A stretch of DNA of 64,000 bases, taken from positions 62,001-126,000 of the forward strand of contig NZ_NIDE01000020.1 of NCBI RefSeq assembly GCF_002197845.1, read 5' to 3'. The stretch's first letter is position 1; each line of letters begins with the position of its first letter. Under the pieces are notes generated by a model. The model was not told the origin of the DNA, made no database searches, and worked only from the letters and a program-made list of their open reading frames with translations. Shown in pieces: positions 39,994-48,639 of the stretch. The position numbers were made by a program, and so were the translations under genes. The DNA is from Fimbriiglobus ruber (lineage in GTDB: Bacteria; Planctomycetota; Planctomycetia; Gemmatales; Gemmataceae).

Positions 39994-41010
39994 ATGAGTT
40001 CGGACAAGCGTCGCACGGCGAACCGCCGGAACGCGGAGAAGTCGACCGGCCCGAAGACGCCGGCCGGCCGAGCCAAGGTTGCGGGGAACGCCCTCGCGCA
40101 CAGCCTCGATTCGGCGCGAACCGTTCTGCCCGGCGAGTCGGCCGCCGCCTGGGACCAGCACCGGGCCGGGGTGATGACATCCCTCGCACCGGTCGGCGAG
40201 CTGGAAGTCGCCCTGGCGGACCGGGTGGCCGCCTGTCTGTGGCGACTCCGGCGGGTGGTGGCGTATGAGACGGCGGTCACGGTCGCCGATCTGGAGGAGG
40301 CCGCCGAACCCGTCCCGCGGGAAGACGAGGACCGGACGTTCGACGCGGGTCGGGCCGACCGCCAGCGGATGAGGGAACTCGAGAACCGAATGACCGACCT
40401 GTTTGGGGTTCTCACAGCCTGGTCGTCTGCGGCCGAGTTATTCGAGCAGTTGCCCTCACTGCCCGACGGCACGGGACTCGACGGGGACGCGGTCGAGGGC
40501 GTGTTCGAGGACATGGCCGGGAACCTCTCCGACCACGACGGACCCGCATTCGACATCACATCCGCGGAGTTCCTGGCCGGTCTCGACGTCCCCGCGGCAG
40601 CGCGGGACGACCCGTTCCACTGGGACGGTTGGACCGCAGGGTTGGTCCGCCGGGCGGTCGCCGTGATGGCGGCGGCCGGGAACGTCGACGCGGACGATCT
40701 GTTGACCCGGGCGGGCGAAAGCCGCCGGCAGTGGGTCCGCGATCAGCGGGAGCAGATCGCCCGGCTCGAAACCGCCGCGCTCGAGGTGGAAGCCCGCCTC
40801 ACCGCGCGGCGGGACCGCCAGATCCTTCGGGCCGCGATCCCGGCCGCGGCTACCCTCGACCGGATCACCCGGTACGAGGCCCACCTGTCCCGCCAGATCA
40901 CCCACGCCCTGCACACCCTGGAACGACTCCAGGCCGCCCGCGCCGGGCAACCGGTCCTCCCGCCGGTGGCCATTGATGTGGTCGTCGACGTTCCGCCACC
41001 GACCGGCTGA
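39994..41010 (+). CDS. Conserved mobile-element protein with ANRRNAEKSTGP motif, function unknown
   Basis: 338 residues behind a strong AGGAGG ribosome site. The N-terminus RRTANRRNAEKSTGPKTPAG, continuing into RAKVAGNALAHSL, is a widespread signature of uncharacterised proteins in soil bacteria, often near mobile elements. The rest is helical and charged, with probable coiled coils (RDQREQIARLETAALEVEAR and the ITHALHTLERLQAA end). No catalytic motif is seen. The basic N-terminus could bind nucleic acid. It is the first gene after the phased repeat array and precedes the AlpA-like and primase-like genes. Confidence 0.8.
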   Translation: MSSDKRRTANRRNAEKSTGPKTPAGRAKVAGNALAHSLDSARTVLPGESAAAWDQHRAGVMTSLAPVGELEVALADRVAACLWRLRRVVAYETAVTVADLEEAAEPVPREDEDRTFDAGRADRQRMRELENRMTDLFGVLTAWSSAAELFEQLPSLPDGTGLDGDAVEGVFEDMAGNLSDHDGPAFDITSAEFLAGLDVPAAARDDPFHWDGWTAGLVRRAVAVMAAAGNVDADDLLTRAGESRRQWVRDQREQIARLETAALEVEARLTARRDRQILRAAIPAAATLDRITRYEAHLSRQITHALHTLERLQAARAGQPVLPPVAIDVVVDVPPPTG

Positions 41011-41107
41011 ATGGCTTTGTTTCGCAAAAACGGTCGTCGCGAACCGCGACGGACCTCGTCCGGTGCCCGCTGAACGTTGTCTGAGTCTCAACCCGAGGAA
41101 CCGAACC

Positions 41108-41371
41108 ATGACTACCGACCAGCCCACCGACGAACCCCAACCGGCCCACGGCGTTCTCCCGCCGTCGTTGCTGATCGACATCCGAGACCTGTCGGCGCTC
41201 ATCCGCCGGTCGGTGGCTTCGCTGGAGCGGGACCAGGCGGCCGGGCGACTCCCATCCCCGGTCCGGCTCGGGGGGTCGCGGCTGTGGCGGCGGGCCGAGA
41301 TCGAGGCGTGGGTCACGGCCGGGTGCCCGGACGCGGCCCGGTGGGCCGCCCTCACTGCGGCCGCCAAGTGA
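41108..41371 (+). CDS. AlpA/excisionase-like helix-turn-helix protein
   Basis: 87 residues from ATG 41108. The core LLIDIRDLSALIRRSVASLE, then RLPSPVRLGGSRLWRRAEIE and AWVTAG is the MerR/AlpA-type winged helix-turn-helix used by excisionases and satellite-phage activators. The size is typical. It lies between the STGP-motif protein and the Toprim/helicase-like gene, 34 bases before the latter. It probably controls excision or replication gene expression of the integrative element. The integrase gene is 3.2 kb downstream on the same strand. Confidence 0.85.
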   Translation: MTTDQPTDEPQPAHGVLPPSLLIDIRDLSALIRRSVASLERDQAAGRLPSPVRLGGSRLWRRAEIEAWVTAGCPDAARWAALTAAAK

Positions 41372-41405
41372 TTCCGCACGCGCTCCACCCGGGAGTACGA
41401 CCGAC

Positions 41406-43289
41406 ATGACGACCCCCGCGCCCGACGACCCGGCCGAGACCGTGAGCGACCGGCTGCTCCCGCAGCACCTGGCCGACCTCCGCGGGTCCGGGCTGTCGGA
41501 CGACCAAATCCTGCGGTGCCGATTCCGGTCCCTGAGCGACCCCGCGGACGTGGCGAAATGGCTCCGGTGGCCAGAGCGCAAGAAGGCCGCCGGGCTGGGT
41601 CCGTGCCTGGCGTTCCCGTTTTACGACCCCGCCGGCGCGTTTCTCGACTACGTCCGCCTCAAGCCCGATCGCCCGCGGACGCTCAAGAAGAAAGCGGTCA
41701 AGTACGAGAGTCCGGTCGGCGTCGCGAACCGCGCGTATGTCCCGCCCGGGACGCGCAGCATTCTGGCCGACCCGTCCGTCCTCCTGTTGATGACCGAGGG
41801 TGAGAAGAAGGCGGCCAAGGCGGATCAGGACGGATTCCCGTGCGTCGGGCTGGTCGGGGTGTACGGGTGGCAACAGAAGCGGCCCCGGGATGCGAACCGG
41901 CGGGCGGCGGGGGCGCGGGAGCTGATCCCTGATCTGGCCGGGATCGCGTGGGCCGGCCGAACTGTGGTCATCGCCTACGACTCGGACGTGGCCCAGAAGC
42001 CCGAGGTCCGGACGGCCGAGTGGCACCTGGCCGCGACCCTCGGGGCCGCCGGCGCGACCGTCCGGGCCGTTCGGTTCCCGGGTGGTCCGGGGGGCGAGAA
42101 GGTCGGGCTCGACGACTTCCTGGTCGCCCACGGGCCGGACGCCCTGCGGGTCCTGGTCGCGGCGGCCGAGCCGGTGACCAACCCGAATAAAGCGCCGGAA
42201 ATCGTGATCGGGACGGACGAGCACCGGGTGAACGAGGCGGCGGCGGCGGCCCTGGCGACCGAACCCGATGTGTACGAGCGAGGCGGGTTGCTCGTTTACG
42301 TCCGCGAGACGGCGGCCGAACCCGATTCGGACGAGATCGTCCGCCGACCGGTCGGGGCGCCCGTCGTCCGCGAACTCGCCCGCCCGCTCCTCCGCGAACG
42401 ACTGACCCGGTGCGCGGCCTGGAAGCAGTGGCGGGGGAGCGGGGAAGAGGCCACCCTGGAGGACGCCCACCCACCCGACTGGTGCGTCCAGGCTGTCCAC
42501 GCCCGCGGCGCGTGGCCGGATCTTCGCCGTCTGGACGCGGTCGTCACCTATCCGGTCCTGATGCCGAGCGGAGCCGTCCTCACGGCCAACGGGTACCACC
42601 GCGGCACGGGGTTGCTCGCGTGCCTCCCGCCCGACCTCGCGATCGATGTCCCGGACCGCCCGACGACCGCCGACGTGACGGCGGCCGTGGCGACGCTCTT
42701 CGACCCACTGGCCGACTTCCCGTTCGAAACGCCGGCCCACCGGGCCGCCCTGATCGCCGGCCTCCTGACCCCGCTCGCATGGTTCCTGTTCGAGGGCCCG
42801 GCTCCCCTCTTCCTGATCGACAAGAACGTCCGCGGGGCCGGGGCCGGACTGCTCGCCGATGTCGTCGCTTTGGTCGTCACCGGCTTGCGGTTCCCGGTCA
42901 TGTCATACACGAACGACCGGGAGGAGTTACGGAAGCGGATCACCACCCTGGCGATGGAGGGCGAGCGGTTGGTCCTGCTCGACAACCTGGCCGGGGCGGT
43001 CGGCAACGACATCCTCGACGCGGCCCTGACGGCCGACCGGTGGAAGGATCGCATTCTCGGCGGGAACAGGGTGTACGACGGCCCGTTGCACGTCGTCTGG
43101 TTCGGGACCGGGAACAACGTCCAACTCCACGCCGACACGTCCCGGCGGGTGTGTCACATCCGGATGGAGAGCGACCACGAGTGGCCGGAGATGCGGGACG
43201 GGTTCCGGTATGCGAACCTGCGGGCTCACGTCCGATCGCATCGGGGGAAGTTGCTGTCGGCCGCGCTAACCATCCTCCGCGGGTGGTGA
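41406..43289 (+). CDS. Toprim (DUF3854-like) and helicase-like replication protein, N-terminal part
   Basis: 627 residues. The N-terminal half has a Toprim-like fold with LLLMTEGEKKAAKA near residue 128 and VVIAYDSDVA near 190. The C-terminal half is an AAA+-like domain with FLIDKNVRGAGAGLLADV near 473 in place of a classical GxGKT loop, a Walker B-like RLVLLDNLAG near 520 and a sensor-like VVWFGTGNN near 562. The overall plan matches primase-helicase proteins of satellites and plasmids. The reading frame ends at LRGW, and natural-looking sequence continues in the next frame, so the gene may be frameshifted. A degenerate P-loop leaves ATPase activity doubtful. Confidence 0.8.
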   Translation: MTTPAPDDPAETVSDRLLPQHLADLRGSGLSDDQILRCRFRSLSDPADVAKWLRWPERKKAAGLGPCLAFPFYDPAGAFLDYVRLKPDRPRTLKKKAVKYESPVGVANRAYVPPGTRSILADPSVLLLMTEGEKKAAKADQDGFPCVGLVGVYGWQQKRPRDANRRAAGARELIPDLAGIAWAGRTVVIAYDSDVAQKPEVRTAEWHLAATLGAAGATVRAVRFPGGPGGEKVGLDDFLVAHGPDALRVLVAAAEPVTNPNKAPEIVIGTDEHRVNEAAAAALATEPDVYERGGLLVYVRETAAEPDSDEIVRRPVGAPVVRELARPLLRERLTRCAAWKQWRGSGEEATLEDAHPPDWCVQAVHARGAWPDLRRLDAVVTYPVLMPSGAVLTANGYHRGTGLLACLPPDLAIDVPDRPTTADVTAAVATLFDPLADFPFETPAHRAALIAGLLTPLAWFLFEGPAPLFLIDKNVRGAGAGLLADVVALVVTGLRFPVMSYTNDREELRKRITTLAMEGERLVLLDNLAGAVGNDILDAALTADRWKDRILGGNRVYDGPLHVVWFGTGNNVQLHADTSRRVCHIRMESDHEWPEMRDGFRYANLRAHVRSHRGKLLSAALTILRGW

Positions 43290-44110
43290 TGGCCGGTCGG
43301 CCGAAGCACGGGCTGAAGCCGTGGGGGAGTTACGAGGGATGGTCGGACGTGGTCCGAGAGGCGGTCGTGTTCGCGGGCCTGCCGGACCCCGGGGAAACAC
43401 GGGTGGCTTTACAGACGGCGGCCGACCGGGACGCGGCCGCGATGGCCGACATCGTGGCCGGGCTGGCCCGGATGGACGAGACCGGCCGCGGGCTGACAAC
43501 AGCCGACATTCTGACCCGGTTGAAGGAGACCACCCCGATTCCGGACTGGATGGCCGACATGCGGGCGGCGGTCGAGGAGTTGTGCGGGAAGTTGGACGGG
43601 CGGGCTCTGGGGTACAAGTTCCGGCACTTCGCCCGGCGGAACTTCGGCGGGCGGATGGTGGACAAGTCGGACGCCCCGCACGGGGCCAACCGGTGGGTCG
43701 TCCGGGACGCCCGATCGCGGGTCGAGACGCGCAACCACCCTCAACCGCCCGCACCGGCCGACGAGTCGGTTACGCCCGGTGGACATGGTGGCGATGGTGG
43801 ACATGTTTCCGCCCGATCGGGGAAAGCCGTGATCTCCCCGGGTGAACACGGTGGCTCTCCCGAGATGGCTAACTTCGGTGGACATGGTGGCGATGGTGGA
43901 CATGTTCCGGCCCGATCGGGTCACACGGAAAAGATCCCACACGGGTCAAGCGAACTCGCTCAGGTGAATGGTTCCGGTGGACATGGTGGCGATGGTGGAC
44001 ATGTTCCGGCCCAGTCCGGGAATCCCACACCATCCACCACGCGGAAACGACGGTACGGGTCGAACCCGAATCGCGGGACGCCACTGGACCCGACGGGAGG
44101 TGCATCATGA
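43289..44110 (+). CDS. C-terminal part of the replication protein, with glycine/histidine-rich tandem repeats
   Basis: 273 residues; the ATG overlaps the preceding stop by one base (TGATG). The first 150 residues (GLKPWGSYEGWSDVVREAVV, FAGLPDPGETR, KLDGRALGYKFRHFARRNFG) look like the usual C-terminal region of DUF3854/helicase proteins. One added G at 43282-43286 would fuse it in frame with the upstream gene. The tail carries three copies of GGHGGDGGHV with SARSG, PARSG or PAQSG, spaced exactly 33 residues apart. Either this is a coupled separate subunit or a frameshift split one protein. Confidence 0.75.
   Translation: MAGRPKHGLKPWGSYEGWSDVVREAVVFAGLPDPGETRVALQTAADRDAAAMADIVAGLARMDETGRGLTTADILTRLKETTPIPDWMADMRAAVEELCGKLDGRALGYKFRHFARRNFGGRMVDKSDAPHGANRWVVRDARSRVETRNHPQPPAPADESVTPGGHGGDGGHVSARSGKAVISPGEHGGSPEMANFGGHGGDGGHVPARSGHTEKIPHGSSELAQVNGSGGHGGDGGHVPAQSGNPTPSTTRKRRYGSNPNRGTPLDPTGGAS
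43778..44020 (+). repeat. Three tandem copies of a 99-bp unit inside the replication protein gene
   Basis: Copies start at 43778, 43877 and 43976, each beginning GGTGGACATGGTGGCGATGG. About 45 bases are nearly identical, and the remaining 54 bases of each unit are diverged. Confidence 0.8.
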
Positions 44111-44481
44111 CCGCTCGGCAACTGCTCGACGCCCTCACCGCGGCCGGGTGTGTCCCGTCCATCGAGGGAGAAGAATTGGTGCTCGATACCATCCCGCCCG
44201 CGCCTCTGGAACCGTTCGTTGAGCTGCTCAGTACGGGCATGCGGGCCCTGCTGACCGGTCGGCGGTGGTTCGGGCTCGACGCCCAGACCGGCCGCGGGTG
44301 CGGGCCACTGAGGGACGGCGCGCTCGATCCGGCCCAACTTCTCCCCTCAAATGTGTCGCTGTTGTGCGTTGAGGGTGACCGGATCTGGGACCGCCACCCC
44401 CTCGCGGTGGTCCTCACGCCCAGCGCCTTTGAGCCACCCGCGACCAAGAAGCAAAAGAATGGTCGGACGGCGGCCGTGTAA
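44107..44481 (+). CDS. Small protein with TubC N-terminal docking-like domain
   Basis: 124 residues, overlapping the previous gene by ATGA. The first 60 residues (ARQLLDALTAAGCVPSIEGE, LVLDTIPPAPLEPFVELLST, RALLTG) match the small alpha-beta pattern of TubC-like docking domains, which also occur in mobile-element proteins of unknown role. The rest is short and basic at the end (KKQKNGRTAAV). It has no catalytic motif. Its coupling to the replication genes suggests an accessory subunit. Confidence 0.7.
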   Translation: MTARQLLDALTAAGCVPSIEGEELVLDTIPPAPLEPFVELLSTGMRALLTGRRWFGLDAQTGRGCGPLRDGALDPAQLLPSNVSLLCVEGDRIWDRHPLAVVLTPSAFEPPATKKQKNGRTAAV

Positions 44482-44601
44482 ACGCTCGTGTCCTGCTGAC
44501 GCGGAAGTGATGAAGGAGTCGCCTACAAGACTCTCAACTGCCATCGATCTCGCCCGAAAATGCGTTATGGTTCTAACATCTGTCGTACAGGAGACCGCCC
44601 G

Positions 44602-46227
44602 ATGGCCAGCCTGATCCGCCCGTCCCGCCCGTATCCGCTCCCCACAGGTGCTGAGGTCGTCACGCGAACACTCGCCAAGCCGAAGAAGCTGAAATCCGGG
44701 GCGGTCGTCCGAGAGTGGCGGTTCGTCCGCGTAAAGGACGGAAAGAAGACGCTCGACTGCCCGCTGTCCGCCGACGGGACCAAGTATCTGAAACCGTCCA
44801 AGAAGTGGTACGCCAAGTACCGGGACGCGGACGGGGTAGTCCGCAAGGTTCCGTTGTCCGCGAACAAGGACGCAGCCCAGCAGATGCTGGCCGAAATCGT
44901 CCGCAAGCAAGAGCGGAAGAAGGCGGGACTGCACGACCCGTTCGAGCAGCACACACGGAACCCGTTGGCCCAACACCTGGACGTCTGGGAAGCAACGCTC
45001 AAAGCCGACGGGGCCGGCGAGAAACACGCCCGCGAGACGGCCCGTTGCGCGCGGCAGGTCTTCGCCCGGACCGGGGCCGTGTTCGTGGCCGATGTTTCGG
45101 CGTCCCGCGTTCAGCAGTTCCTTGCCGAGCTACGGAATGCCCGGACAGATCTCCCGGCCGTCGACCCCGCTCAGGAAGTGTTCACGAAAGCCCAAGCCGC
45201 GGCGGCACTCGGGGTGAAACCGTCGGCCATTCCGTCGCTCGTCAAGCGGCACCGTTTGACCGCGACGGGTAACGGGAAGGCCCGCCGGTACCCGCGGGCC
45301 ATCGTCGCTGCCCTCCGCGCCCGCCGTGCGACCGGGATGAGCGTGAAGACGACCAACTTGTATCTGGACGCGGCCAAGGCGTTCATGACGTGGCTGGTTC
45401 TGGACCGCCGAGCCGGCCAGAACCCACTCGCTCACCTGTCCGGCGGAAATGTGAAACTCGACCGCCGACACGACCGCCGACCGCTCTCGGCGGACGAACT
45501 CCGGCGGCTGCTCCGGGCGGCCGAAACGAACCCTGCCCCGTTCCGCGGGTTGGCGGGCCCGGATCGGGTCGTCCTGTACGCGGTGGCCGGGGCGACCGGT
45601 TTCCGAGCCGAGGAATTGGCGCGTCTTTCCCCCGTCGCCTTTGATTTAAACCACTCACCTCCGACGGTCTCGCTGGGGGCGAAGGACACCAAGAACGGGA
45701 AATCGGTCGTGCAACCGTTACCCGGAGAGTTGACCGAGATCCTGACGGAGTACCTCGCCGATCGGACGGTCGATCAACCGGTGTGGCCCGGGACGTGGTA
45801 TCAGCGGGCTGCCGACATGATTCGACTCGACGAAGACTTGGCCGGGATTCCGTACGCGGTATCCGGGCCGGACGGTCCTCTGTACGCCGACTTCCACTGT
45901 CTGCGGCACACGTTCATTGCCCTGCTCGATCGCTCCGGGGCGACTCTCAAGGAAGCTATGCAGCTGGCCCGGCACTCGGACCCGAAATTGACGATGGCGG
46001 TTTACGGTCGCGCCCGGCTCACCGACCTGGGTGCCGCGGTCGGGCGGTTACCATCCATTCTTTGTGATTCTCCGGCGATTGAGGCTGCCGCAACCGGGCC
46101 GAGATCGGATGTACCCCGGGATGTACCTGCGGGTGATAGCAGGGGATACGAAATGGGGGCCGGTGAGCGTGGGAGGCGGGATTGTGGTGAAAACAGTTTC
46201 GGCCCCAACCTCCATGCGTTGCAGTGA
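44602..46227 (+). CDS. int: Tyrosine recombinase (integrase)
   Basis: 541 residues from ATG 44602, eight bases behind an AGGAG site. An upstream in-frame ATG at 44560 has no such site. The catalytic residues are all visible: Arg in TGFRAEELARL near 334, Lys in KDTKNGK near 361, HCLRHTF near 432, His in ARHSDPKL near 456 and Tyr in MAVYGRA near 467. The core-binding domain carries an extra helix-turn-helix segment (TKAQAAAALGVKPSAIPSLV, residues 195-215). A 70-residue tail follows the tyrosine. The gene ends about 40 bases from a truncated tRNA-Asn, the expected position for an integrase beside its attachment site. Confidence 0.92.
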   Translation: MASLIRPSRPYPLPTGAEVVTRTLAKPKKLKSGAVVREWRFVRVKDGKKTLDCPLSADGTKYLKPSKKWYAKYRDADGVVRKVPLSANKDAAQQMLAEIVRKQERKKAGLHDPFEQHTRNPLAQHLDVWEATLKADGAGEKHARETARCARQVFARTGAVFVADVSASRVQQFLAELRNARTDLPAVDPAQEVFTKAQAAAALGVKPSAIPSLVKRHRLTATGNGKARRYPRAIVAALRARRATGMSVKTTNLYLDAAKAFMTWLVLDRRAGQNPLAHLSGGNVKLDRRHDRRPLSADELRRLLRAAETNPAPFRGLAGPDRVVLYAVAGATGFRAEELARLSPVAFDLNHSPPTVSLGAKDTKNGKSVVQPLPGELTEILTEYLADRTVDQPVWPGTWYQRAADMIRLDEDLAGIPYAVSGPDGPLYADFHCLRHTFIALLDRSGATLKEAMQLARHSDPKLTMAVYGRARLTDLGAAVGRLPSILCDSPAIEAAATGPRSDVPRDVPAGDSRGYEMGAGERGRRDCGENSFGPNLHALQ

Positions 46228-46268
46228 GTTGAGGCCGATTGCGGGGCCGATCAGTTAGATGATAAAAA

Positions 46269-46315
46269 CTCCCCCGGTAGGATTCGAACCTACGACCCGC
46301 CGGTTAACAGCCGGC
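46269..46315 (-). other. Truncated tRNA-Asn(GUU) 3-prime half, probable attachment site
   Basis: The minus strand shows an anticodon arm GCCGG-CTGTTAA-CCGGC with anticodon GTT, a five-base variable loop, the T arm GTAGG-TTCGAAT-CCTAC and the acceptor 3-prime strand with a G discriminator, followed by TTTTT. Sequence upstream of the anticodon stem does not form a D arm or acceptor 5-prime strand, so this is not a complete tRNA. Half-tRNAs of this kind are left at one end of elements that integrate into tRNA genes. The 250 bases between it and the CRISPR array contain no recognised gene. Confidence 0.8.
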
Positions 46316-47126
46316 AGATTTCTTCGACTGGGATTAGAATAAATTTGGACTCTGTGCCACTCTGTGCCGACCAACGTAAAGACGTTCCTCCTTGGAACCT
46401 ATCGAATATAACACAACCTAAATTCTGGTATGAGAAGAGGTTACAACTGATAACTACAAAGTGTGGGAAGCAGTGCGAGCCGGTGGGGACACGCCGTGAT
46501 TAGCAGTTCGACGATACGCGATCACCACCCTACTCCTTCCAGTGGTGTCGGACGTTCGTCCCCGATAGCTTATCGCCTTTCGGCGTCACTGCGTTCATCA
46601 CCAAGCCCTCATCAAGCAGGTCGGCCAGTCGAACGCTTGCTCAACGCTTTTCGGCGTCACTGCGTTCATCACGATGAGGGCCGTATTCAAGGTGACGAGC
46701 CGGCCAAGGTGCTCAACGCCTTTCGGCGTCACTGCGTTCATCACTCCGGACGCCAGGCGCTGGCGGCCTCGCTCGGGGCGTGCTCAACGCCTTTCGGCGT
46801 CACTGCGTTCATCACCTGGCCGATCTGGTCGCGGCGCGGGAGGCCGAGTGCTCAACGCCTTTCGGCGTCACTGCGTTCATCACGTCTCGTGGCGGTCCGG
46901 GCGGCCCGCGATATGATGTGCTCAACGCCTTTCGGCGTCACTGCGTTCATCACTCGAACCCCTGCATCGGGAGCACGAGGACCTGGACGTGCTCAACGCC
47001 TTTCGGCGTCACTGCGTTCATCACCGCGACCCGCCTGAACATCGCGGCCTCCGGCACCCAGGTGTGCTCAACGCCTTTCGGCGTCACTGCGTTCATCACG
47101 AATGCTGCATCGGCCCTTGTGCCCTA

Positions 47127-48354
47127 GTGGGCCTGGCCAGAAGTCGTGAAACAAATTCAGTGCGCATGTTTAGCGAACCACAGCCGCATCTTCGCGTTAG
47201 TCCAAGTCCACTCGAACGGGTGGGCGTAGCGCCGGTTGTACTCCGGGCCGGAGGCCAGCACATGGTCGATGAACGCGGCCCGATCGCCCCAGGAACCTCG
47301 CTTCAGGTAGTGACCACCGAACGCCCCGACCAACATCTCGGCTTGGTTCAACCAAGAGGCGTGAGCGGGTGTCAGCCGAGGTCGCCACCACGTTCCGCAT
47401 CCCGCCAAGTACTCTTGCGTGTCGCCGGCCGTGTGGGTCGGATCGCCATCGTGGATCAGGAATACGCCCCTCAGCCCCTGGTGCCGACGGCGGAACGCCT
47501 TCAACGCACGGATGTAGTGTTCGGCATCTTTCGTGTCCTCAACCGCCACTTCCATCCGACCGGTATGAACGATCAGGAACAACAGGAGGCTGACTGTCCC
47601 GTGTCGAGTGTACTCGAATTCTTCCTGCTCAATCGCGCCGGGGATCGCTCGCCGGATCGGGTCGCGTTCCAGACCTGGAGGTTGGGCATCTCGTCGACCG
47701 CCACCGTCCAGATGCCTCGGTCGGCTAATTCCCAGGCATTCCCATAGCACCAGAGCACCTTCTCGGCTCGCTCCTTGAAGGTCGCGTCGAGCCGAGCCGT
47801 TCGCCAGTACCGGGTGCGGTGCGGTTGCAAGTCTACGTCGCTCAGGATTCTCCGGATCGTCCGTGGGCTGATGGCTTCGACGATCCCGTCGGTCACCGCT
47901 TGGCGGGCCAGATCCCGACTGGTCCAGTGGGTGATGTGCAACCCCTTGGCGACCGGTTCCAAGCAGGCCAACTTGACGATTTGGGCACGTTGGAGGGGGG
48001 AAATCTCCTGTGGCCGCCCTACCCGTGGGTCGTCCGACAGGAGTGAGGGCAGTCCACCGTCCGCATACCAGCGACACACCCTCCAGACGGTGGAGCGACT
48101 ACACCCCAACCGAGCGACGAGATCCCGGACCCGATCTCCACCCGCGAGGGCCAAGATGATCCGCGCGTGTTGAACTTGATACCAAGCCAATCGTCTGCTT
48201 TGGGCAACGGCTTCCAGAATGGGGCGATCAACAGGGGAGAGCATCACGGGCGAGGGCTTACGACCACGCATGGCAGTACCCCAGGAGCCGATAAGGGCGC
48301 AGGGCCAGCATACCCTCTCCGCGAATTCGTTTCACGACTTCTGGCCAGGCCCAC
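47127..48354 (-). mobile_element. IS630-family insertion sequence inside a CRISPR spacer
   Basis: A 1228-bp element with near-perfect inverted ends beginning GTGGGCCTGGCCAGAAGTCG, flanked by TA duplications (47125-47126, 48355-48356) as expected for IS630. Removing it and one TA restores a 35-base spacer between the repeats at 47064 and 48365. Confidence 0.92.
47157..48271 (-). pseudogene. IS630 transposase, one frameshift
   Basis: The N-terminal helix-turn-helix part (DLVARLGCSRSTVWRVCRWY) and the first catalytic Asp (WTVAVDEMPNLQV) lie in one frame starting at ATG 48271. The remainder, with FLIHDGDPTH and the late Glu in SWLNQAEMLVG, lies in another frame ending at 47157. The break is at 47671-47675, where one extra C would restore LQVLERDPIRRAIPGAIEQ. 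IS630 members sometimes use frameshifting, but no slippery A run is present here. It is probably inactive. Confidence 0.85.
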
Positions 48355-48639
48355 TAGAGAAGCAGTGCTCAACGCCTTTCGGCGTCACTGCGTTCATCAC
48401 AGTAGCGCACGAAGTCTTTCAACACGGAGGCGAAGTGTGCTCAACGCCTTTCGGCGTCACTGCGTTCATCACGAACGCGAGCGACAACTGCGGCGGCGGG
48501 CCGACCGCGTGCTCAACGCCTTTCGGCGTCACTGCGTACATCACCCTGTAAGACCTGATAATGTTAATTTCCTTGAGACAGTGCTCAACGCCTTTCGGCG
48601 TCACTGCGTTCATCACGTTCAATGACGGACACCTGCTAA

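Noticed and set aside
39425-39997. A possible 190-codon protein between the terminator and the STGP-motif gene
   Set aside because: It begins inside the terminator hairpin, has no ribosome site, and its content follows the phased DNA repeats rather than a protein pattern.
46269-46315. A functional tRNA-Asn gene
   Set aside because: The D arm and the 5-prime acceptor strand are absent, so it cannot fold as a tRNA. It was kept as a probable attachment site instead.
46566-46672. Leader and newest spacers at the low-coordinate end of the array
   Set aside because: The two repeats here are the degenerate ones, which marks the old end. The other end is perfect and adjoins cas2.
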